From contig NC_037254.1 of assembly GCF_000002425.4 (NCBI RefSeq), positions 14,171,850 to 14,235,849 on the forward strand: DNA of 64,000 nucleotides, read 5' to 3'. Shown in pieces: positions 57,650 to 64,000 of the stretch. Under the pieces are notes generated by a model that worked only from the letters and a program-made list of their open reading frames with translations, was not told the origin of the DNA and ran no database searches. Positions within the stretch are counted from its first letter, which is position 1; every line of letters begins with the position of its first letter. The stretch is from Physcomitrium patens. Taxonomy: Eukaryota; Streptophyta; Bryopsida; Funariales; Funariaceae. The position numbers and the translations under genes are program-made.

Positions 57650-58072
57650 ATGGAGAACTAATAACCGGCGAATTTGACTCAAGAGCCTTTGTTTGTTGAT
57701 TTGTCAGATGAGACATTACGATTGTCACAACCTTCAAGACGACGCAATCGAGATGAAGATCTTTAAAAACGACATGTTCTAACTTAAATAGATGGCAAGA
57801 TACAACACGTTTGGTATTACGACCTTGGAAGGGACTCCTGATATTTGGTAATTTTACTATAGGTAAAAACAACTTTTGATGGTATTCCAAATATTTTATT
57901 CGAAAGAAGTTATGAAAGCCTCAACAATGATCAAATAATTGGGTGGTCTTTCCGCCCTAGTATGGGACACTATCGATGGTTGAAAGGTCCTATCAATCAT
58001 CTTCGAAAAGAATAAAGATCAGAGTATGTGGCAAATACAATTCATTACATCATAGATTTTCTCAACATATGA
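57650..58072 (+). pseudogene. CHR5 copy of the extra 3' ORF
   Basis: 423 nt from ATG to TGA with several stops (for example two adjacent TAA codons after MEN). Clear blocks are DLSDETLRLSQPSRRRNRDE, GRDS, NILFERSYESLNNDQIIGW and HYRWLKGPINHLRKE. A shift to a second frame may occur near 57,870. It has the same length as the CHR2, CHR4 and CHR6 copies. Confidence 0.72.
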
Positions 58073-58113
58073 TTATCGCTCCTCATGGAACTCGTCTTTA
58101 GAAGGAGGGGTAA

Positions 58114-58673
58114 TATCACGGACATATGCATGTAAGCCAATAATTACATGTATAAATAGGTAGAAGTAAGTAAAAGTAAGTAAAAGTAAGTTAATTTTGT
58201 AGTATTTGATATGGAAGCTTTTTAGAAGCTTTATAGATGTTGCTTTGACTTTATAGGTATCTTTAATTGACTTTTTGGGATTATAAACGTGATCAACAAA
58301 TTGGCCATGTGCCACACATGTTGTTAGCTTGAAGATCAAGCTAACTTTGTGGCCCACATGTAGAAATACTTGCCTTGTAAGTCAAGGCATGTGTCCTATA
58401 AAGTCAACACATATTGGAGGTTCTATAGAACGTCGCCATGTAGCCCCTAGTTAGATAGTATATATAGAGACAAGAATGAAGCCTTCTTCACTTTTTTCAA
58501 CTCCTTTCTTGCTTCCAGTCTAGTTTCAAGGGTCTCTAGTTTTTTTGGCTTTTTGGCAATAGCCATTCTAGTTTCTTTCTCAATATATATATTAAGTTAT
58601 TTCTATTTTGTCATCTTTCTTTTAGAGAAGTCTCACTTGTTTATTTGTCTTTATTATATTTTTGTCCTTGATA
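58114..58673 (+). repeat. CHR5 3' LTR
   Basis: 560 bp, TATCACGGACATATGCATG to TCCTTGATA (both termini with one transition from TG/CA). Preceded by AGAAGGAGGGGTAA. Contains the inverted repeat gttagcttga/tcaagctaac around 58,323-58,345 and a TATA box near 58,460. Confidence 0.92.
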
Positions 58674-59575
58674 AATACCAAGACTATTTGGCCTTATATT
58701 TAGTTGAATTATAATAGACTTAGACCATTTTTTAATTATAAATAAATCAATCCAATTGCTTATTGATTGTAATTACCTTAGTCTATGAAGATCTATCTTG
58801 TATTTTATGTATCTCTTCTTAAGCTATATAAAATAATTGATATACTAGAAAGACAAAAAATGCCACATCTTCTTATACAAGTGGATAATAGTCAAGAATA
58901 TGATGTCAAAGAAGTTTTGGACTCAAGATAATGCCAAAATAAATTAGATTACCTTATTTTTTGGCACCAATATGATATTAGTGAATACATATGGAAGCCA
59001 ATCAAAAATCTTGCAAATATAGCAAAGAAAGTTGATGCTTTTTATTGACCATATCCATCAAAATTAGTATGAAGAATAAAAAAACTTTTCTATAAAAGAA
59101 ATGTGGTTTAGAAAATATTGCATTCTACCTTCTATCTTTATTTGTAATTTTTATGTATTTATAGTACTAAAAAGATAGAGAATCAACAACCAATAGATTC
59201 AAATCAAAAACTACCATTTTTTGAGTTATTAAACAAGACATTACAATTGTTACAATATTTAAGATGATATAATAGAAATGAAGATCATTAAAAATAACAT
59301 GTTCTTCTTTGAATAAATGGCAAGAAATAATGTGTTTGATACAATGACCTTGGAAGAGATTCCAAATATTTGGTGATTTTATTAGTGGTAGAAACAACTT
59401 TTGATGGTATTATAAATTTTTTGTTTGAAAGAAGTTACAAAGGCTTGAACAATAATCAAATATTAGAGTGGTCTTTTCATCTTGAAATGTGGCAAATAGA
59501 ATTCATCACATTTTATATTTTATCAATATGTTATTACCATCGTTTGTTGAACTTGTATTTAAAAAAATAGAATAA
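58674..59575 (+). pseudogene. CHR3 integrase tail, chromodomain and 3' ORF remnants
   Basis: CHR3 resumes after CHR5. The GPY/F-like stretch lies at 58,674-58,850. The chromodomain (58,881-59,070) reads VDNSQEYDVKEVLDSR, then HQYDISEYIWKPIKNLAN. The 3' ORF remnant starts at 59,175 with ATA for ATG and shows VETTFDGIINFLFERSYKGL and NNNQILEWSFHLEM. About 60 nt encoding the YRWLRGPINHL block are missing. The polypurine tract is decayed. Confidence 0.75.
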
Positions 59576-60119
59576 TATCACGTACATACATATTTATTTT
59601 AATAATTTTTTAGATAATATAATTAAATAAAAATAAATAAAAATAAATTAATTTAATAATATCTTGTAGAAAATCTTCCTAGAAGCTTTATAGATGCAAT
59701 TTTATTGTTATACATATTCATATGTGATTGATAGGTTTAACACTTTGCTAATAAATTAGCTATATATCACATGTGTTAGTAGGTTATATTACAAGTTAAT
59801 AATGTGGTATATATACAAAAAGCTTACCTTATAAATTAAAACATGAGTTTTACAAATTAGACACATGTTGGAGGTCCTATAGAACATTGTTATGTAGCAT
59901 CTAGTTAGATAGTATATATAGAGGCAAGAGTAAAATCTTCTTCACTCTTGTCAATGCCTTTTTAGTCTTTAGTCTTGTTTCAAGACTTTCTAGTCATTTT
60001 ATCTTTAGTAATAGCCATTCTAGTTTAATATTATATCATCTTTGAATAATTATCTAATCTTCTTGAGTGATATAAGAATATATTGATTTTTTACTTATTT
60101 GAGATTTGCATCTATGATA
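59576..60119 (+). repeat. CHR3 3' LTR
   Basis: 544 bp aligning with 19,974-20,519. Starts TATCACGTACATACATA and ends TCTATGATA. Followed by aactt, the right-hand target duplication. Confidence 0.85.
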
Positions 60120-60124
60120 AACTT

Positions 60125-61570
60125 CGACATCCATTGCCAATAGCAAAATTTAAGTGGAATACAATGAGATTTTAATGTACATAAAGAAAGTACAAAAAAT
60201 TCAATAATATATTATATAAAAAAGAGACTAAATCTAATCTTTGCAAAAATATAATAGTATATTTACTTTGAACAAAGATTGATATTGGCTTAGTTGCAAC
60301 ATTATATATATATATATATATATTAGCTATCTTAAATTATTATAAAACTTTAAAAAATAAATTAAAAAATATCTACTATCCAAGTCTTTTTTTTTCAAGA
60401 CATAAAATAATCTATAAAGGATTAAATGCATACTTGGTTCTAAAAATTACAAAGTAATTATATCAAAATCTAAAGTATCTTAATGTGGTCTAATCATATT
60501 ACTCCACTTTTTTTTAGTAAATTCTACATTAATATAAGACAATATATTTTTTTAAATCTATAATTTTTTTATAAATAAAATTAAATCAACCAAACCAAGA
60601 CAAAGAACACTTCTTCTAATTAAGACTTTTGAATTAAATTTTAGAGTCACATTATACTTTTAAATATAAAGAAGAATAAATACTGTAAATTTAAAGTTAA
60701 ATAAGCTTAGATCTACTCTTATTATTTTTTCTAATATTTTTTATAAAAAATAAATTAAAATATATATATATACATTAGAAAAAAGAAAAGAAAAGAACAA
60801 CATAAACAAACTAAAACTAAAATTTTATAAAAATAAAATCATTTTTATATTTACAAAAGTTTTTTATAGTAAAACTTTTTGAAGACTAAGGTCTATATTA
60901 TTATCGAAATTTATTCTAAACATCAATTTTTGTTACAATCTTAGCATTATTAATAATTTCAAGATGAGTAATTTTTATAAACCTTTGATAAAATGAATTT
61001 CTTTCTTTATTTGTGTAAAAATATAAAAATAAAGATTTTTTTTATATGCTAATACATCATTTAATAAATTTTGAAACAAAATAAGTAAATAAAATATTAA
61101 ATAGAGAATAAACTCATAATATCTTTATTAGAATTTTAAAAATTAATATATATGAATTTTTATAAATGATTATATTCAAAGCTAGAGTTAACAGTACTTG
61201 AAATATAAAACCACTATTAAAATGAGTCATGTATACTTTTATGTAGCCTCAATTCAGAACCAAGCAAATTTTATATTAAACATTAAGATTAGAGTGTTTA
61301 TTCTATTTTAATTCAAATTCAACTTAGTCAACTCAAGATTCTTTTTGAAAATTTTACCTCCAAAAATTTTCAGCAAAAATGTGAGTTTGTATTAAAAAAA
61401 ACAAGAGATAATTTTATTACAACAATTCACACTTGCAAATAGGAGCTTCTAAAAAGAGAATCAGTAGAGTTAACAGGAAGATAAATTCGGCTCTAAATAT
61501 GGCAATGTAACTTCAATTACAACAACCTAATAACATAGATATGCAGTGCCATTGTAAATCTTGCACATAG
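60125..61570. other. AT-rich intergenic stretch
   Basis: No gene, LTR or retroelement protein recognised. Contains a TA run at about 60,302-60,323 and a TA-rich run near 60,757. It is the sequence flanking the CHR3 insertion and so is older than the nest. Base composition changes sharply near its right end. Confidence 0.6.
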
Positions 61571-62741
61571 TTAACTCTTGTATTTGAAGATGAATTTTGA
61601 GCAAATGAATGTCAGCTTGATTCACCATAAACTACACTATCATCCATCCACCCATTCCCTCTATTGTCGTCAAACCATCACACCACGGAAATGTGCGCTG
61701 CAAGTTCAGCGAGCTATCCCAGTGTCAAGCGCTCGTAATCCCGTTCTACGCTATTCCCACGAGGCCCCAATTCCGCGACGCCCTAGTTCCGCGTGCTACA
61801 ATTTGTTTAAATTTACTCGGTTGGCTCACAAGCCAGTCAAAGGGGCTTCCTGCCTAAGTTTCCGAGAGTCACAATTATTCAACAAAATCGGCGCCGAATC
61901 CGACATCTACCAGTGGGTACATGTGGATAGAATTTGTGCAATGTGGTTTGAAGCGAGAAAAAAGTCTTGGAGAATTCGACGTTATGGCTAATTTCAGCCA
62001 CTATTTCGTATCCCTGGAGTCGCTAATTTTATAATTTTGTTTCTGATTCCTCTTTCTCCCGGTGAAACAGTTTTAATTCTTACCGAATATTTAGATCTTA
62101 TTTGCGATAATTCTTCCACCTGGTCACTTCCAGGTCATTCTAGCTTACACTGTAACTTGGAGTTGTGGTAGGTATTGAGTATTCCGCAAGGTCGTATGAA
62201 GGTTTTTTCTACAAGCAATGCTTGGAGAATGCAACTCAAGAATGGCGAATGTTGAGAACTTGAAGCTTTTTAGGTCATTGGCTTGCAGCTTGCGAGGGTT
62301 TTGTTTTCCTTTGTTTTTTTCTTTCAGGAGTCAGTGAGTTGGGTGTTGCGACGTGGATTCAGACAATGGAACTGGATTAGGAACAAGAGATTAGTGTCTT
62401 TCTGTGCAGTGAAGGTGTAGGATTCAAGTCAAATACTTTTCAGGGATGGTATGGGAGAGAGTCGTGTCAGAGGAAGAGCAGTTCCTTCTTTGAGTCACTG
62501 AGAACCAGCTTAAGTACTGTTCCGGCGACCTAGAAGTATCGAAGTGTACATATCGAGAGTAAGAGAGGATTTTACGGGAGTTTTTATTGCAATTATGTCT
62601 GGAAGATCTGGGGCAGGAGGCTAATGAGATCATTTTCAACGTGGGTTTTAGATCAATAGGGGTTGGGAAGTATATTTGGGAGAGTGCTGAGTATGTGGTC
62701 GTGGTTTTAGAGGCGAGAATTTGTTAAGATCGGAGACTAAA
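61571..62741 (+). other. GC-richer region upstream of the OPA3-like gene (promoter/5' UTR)
   Basis: From about 61,640 the sequence becomes richer in G, C and CpG, unlike the repeats to the left. No protein homology is seen in either strand. A 137-codon + strand frame (61,578-61,991) has no recognisable motif and is probably chance. The 5' UTR and promoter of the downstream gene should lie here. No clear TATA box is visible at a suitable distance. Confidence 0.5.
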
Positions 62742-64000
62742 ATGATGCTGCCTCTTGCAAAGCTGGGGACACTTGTGTTGAGAACCCTCAGCAAACCTTT
62801 GGCTAGTAGATTGAAGCAGCAAGCGGCGCATCACCCTCGGTTTCGGGAGATTATTATCAATTTCGCTCAGGTGAGAGTATGATTCTCTGCATTGAAGAGG
62901 TTGGAGAGGTTGACGAGATTATCGTCCTTCTGGGCGAGTGTATACCGCATTTTCCCACTACGATAGAAACCATGGTTATGTCGATACCATTAGGTCTAGT
63001 GATATTTTGACCTCCCGGCCAGACAACTGTGCGGGTCGTATACATCTCTTGCCAGTCTTAGCACGAGAGCGAGAGTCAATTGGGCTGCAATTTTTGTACT
63101 ATTTGAAACAGCTGAGCAATTTACGCCAAACAGATCATTTAGGGCATGAGTGGTTGGGTTGCATACATCGGTAGAGAGCTCTGCGGGAGGTGCGCTGCTA
63201 CTCAAGGTGTTGAAGACCGAGTTTGCCATACATCACATTGCACGAATAGTGCACTGGTGCTTTTGTCGCTGAAATTTGGCTTCAGTGGTGGTTCATTTGC
63301 CGTTGTGACACTGAGTTGTCGCTTTTCTCCGGAAAAATAGCCGGAAAGAGTGCACATGTTAATTTGATTCTGTGTGCCGATTGAACTATATCTGAGCCCA
63401 ATATTCGAGATTAAATTGTTGAGGTGATTGTGAATTGCAGTCTAATCATAGATTTCAAGTGAACGTGCAAAGACGGATCTATGGCCATGCTACAAACGTG
63501 GAAATCCGGCCACTGAATGAGGAGAAGGCTGTTCAAGCTGCTTCAGACTTCCTTGGCGAAGCTTTCATCTTCAGTGTACGTGTCTAGACCCGGACTCTGT
63601 TGCATTTACTGCATCTACGGATTGTAGATTTCATTCTTTAATCGTTTGGGTGCTTCTTGGAAAGATCGTGGAAAGGGGCTTGACTAACTGTTACCACGAA
63701 TTGCATCTAGACACTACAGGTCAATATGAACCTGGATCATAATTGTAATTTACAAAGCTCAGTCTTCTATCAACGTCACTGAAATAACTATCTATGGCAC
63801 ATACTGATATGTCTACCTTGTTCTATTACTGTCATTTGTCGCGGCAGGTTGGAGGAGGTGTGGTTATATATGAAGTTCAGCGAAGTGCTCGTTCTGAAGC
63901 TCGAAAAGAAGAAGCTCGCAAACAAGAGTTGGAGGTATTAGCACTGAAGAAGGCCTCATTTTTTAACAGTAGCTACCCTTGCTCACTGATGTGCATTATG
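62742..64000 (+). CDS. OPA3: OPA3-like protein (partial, at least 3 exons)
   Basis: Host gene for a plant OPA3-like protein, a small mitochondrial (inner or outer membrane) protein family whose human member is mutated in optic atrophy 3. Exon 1 (62,742-62,870) encodes MMLPLAKLGTLVLRTLSKPL and HHPRFREIIINFAQ. Intron 1 is 62,871-63,440 (gtgaga...ttgcag). Exon 2 (63,441-63,575) encodes SNHRFQVNVQRRIYGHATNV and EIRPLNEEKAVQAASDFLGE. Intron 2 is 63,576-63,847 (gtacgt...ggcag). Exon 3 starts at 63,848 with VGGGVVIYEVQRSARSEARK and EEARKQELE. All junctions are phase 0 with GT-AG ends. Exon 3 may end at 63,934 before gtatta, or read on. The rest lies beyond the window. Two ATGs stand in tandem, and the first is taken as start. 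The N-terminal hydrophobic/basic segment fits mitochondrial targeting. Confidence 0.93.

Larger units (their letters stand above)
35032..58673 (+). mobile_element. CHR5, chromovirus split by CHR4 and TRG
   Basis: A chromovirus inserted in the CHR3 integrase end. Flanks are gatac (35,027-35,031) and aatac (58,674-58,678). The 5' LTR is cut by CHR4 into 35,032-35,271 and 41,675-41,994, together 560 bp, the same length as the intact 3' LTR (58,114-58,673). Gag, protease, RT, RNase H and integrase occupy 42,207-46,531. The chromodomain and 3' ORF follow after TRG at 57,361-58,072. Coding parts carry single stops and replacements at catalytic positions. The copy is intermediate in decay. Confidence 0.92.
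19974..60119 (+). mobile_element. CHR3, old chromovirus spanning 40 kb through nested insertions
   Basis: The outermost host of the right-hand nest. Its 5' LTR is 19,974-20,519 and its 3' LTR 59,576-60,119. The flanking 5 bp are gactt (19,969-19,973) and aactt (60,120-60,124). Its own sequence is in five pieces: LTR, gag and protease (19,974-22,457); RT (32,075-32,882); integrase end (34,573-35,031); chromodomain and 3' ORF (58,674-59,575); and the 3' LTR. The pieces are collinear with other CHR elements. TATC, an unclassified insertion and CHR5 occupy the gaps. All coding parts are heavily decayed. Confidence 0.88.

Noticed and set aside
61578-61991. 137-codon + strand ORF upstream of OPA3
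   Set aside because: No motif, low-complexity start and no splice or homology support. It lies in the probable promoter/5' UTR region.
62424-63340. Several 60-78 codon ORFs around the OPA3 exons
   Set aside because: Overlap or lie antisense to exon 1 and intron 1, with no motif or family match.
1-64000. CRISPR arrays, tRNA or rRNA genes
   Set aside because: No regularly spaced short repeats and no tRNA cloverleaf or rRNA cores were noticed. All repeats are LTRs, microsatellites or short tandem duplications.

Overview
The window is nuclear DNA of a land plant. It is about 60 kb of very AT-rich, retrotransposon-derived sequence followed, from about 61.6 kb, by a more GC-balanced stretch that carries the 5' part of one recognisable host gene: an OPA3-like mitochondrial protein on the + strand (exons 62,742-62,870, 63,441-63,575 and from 63,848, running off the window). 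The chromodomain-type and tRNA-Asp-primed Ty3/Gypsy elements and the plant-like OPA3 exons support a plant. The species cannot be named from the sequence alone.

Nearly everything left of the gene is Ty3/Gypsy LTR retrotransposon sequence. I use these labels. GYP1 (1-2,953 and 9,589-about 10,660, +) is a very old element split by CHR2 (2,954-9,588, +). CHRA (about 11,412-15,540, +) and CHRB (about 16,420-19,952, -) are two further wrecks. CHR3 (19,974-60,119, +) is an old chromovirus that hosts everything to its right: TATC (22,458-32,074, -) inside its protease/RT region, an unclassified insertion (about 32,883-34,572), and CHR5 (35,032-58,673, +) inside its integrase end. CHR5 hosts CHR4 (35,272-41,669, -) in its 5' LTR and TRG (46,532-57,360, +) just before its chromodomain. 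TRG hosts CHR6 (50,750-57,141, -) in its 3' LTR. Target-site duplications of 5 bp, read directly, support the boundaries of CHR2, CHR3, CHR4, CHR5, TRG and CHR6 (three of them with a G/A or C/T difference between copies, one with a difference at two positions).

Two element types recur. The CHR elements share an LTR of about 520-560 bp, gag with one zinc knuckle, protease, RT, RNase H, integrase and a C-terminal chromodomain. Between the chromodomain and the polypurine tract they also carry an extra 423-nt open reading frame that I do not recognise. It is exactly the same length in CHR2, CHR4, CHR5 and CHR6 and uninterrupted in CHR6. TATC and TRG have a different LTR (742-789 bp), a primer binding site matching tRNA-Asp, a gag with several zinc knuckles and a 3' coiled-coil ORF. 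TATC keeps a full but stop-ridden pol. TRG has lost all of pol by one internal deletion and so is a gag-bearing, pol-less (TR-GAG-like) element.

No retroelement protein set is fully intact. Most lesions look like C-to-T or G-to-A changes (Gln and Arg codons to stops, Trp to stops, Asp to Asn, Glu to Lys), as expected for long-methylated DNA. CHR6, the innermost insertion, is the best preserved. No tRNA, rRNA, CRISPR array or bacterial-type gene was seen.
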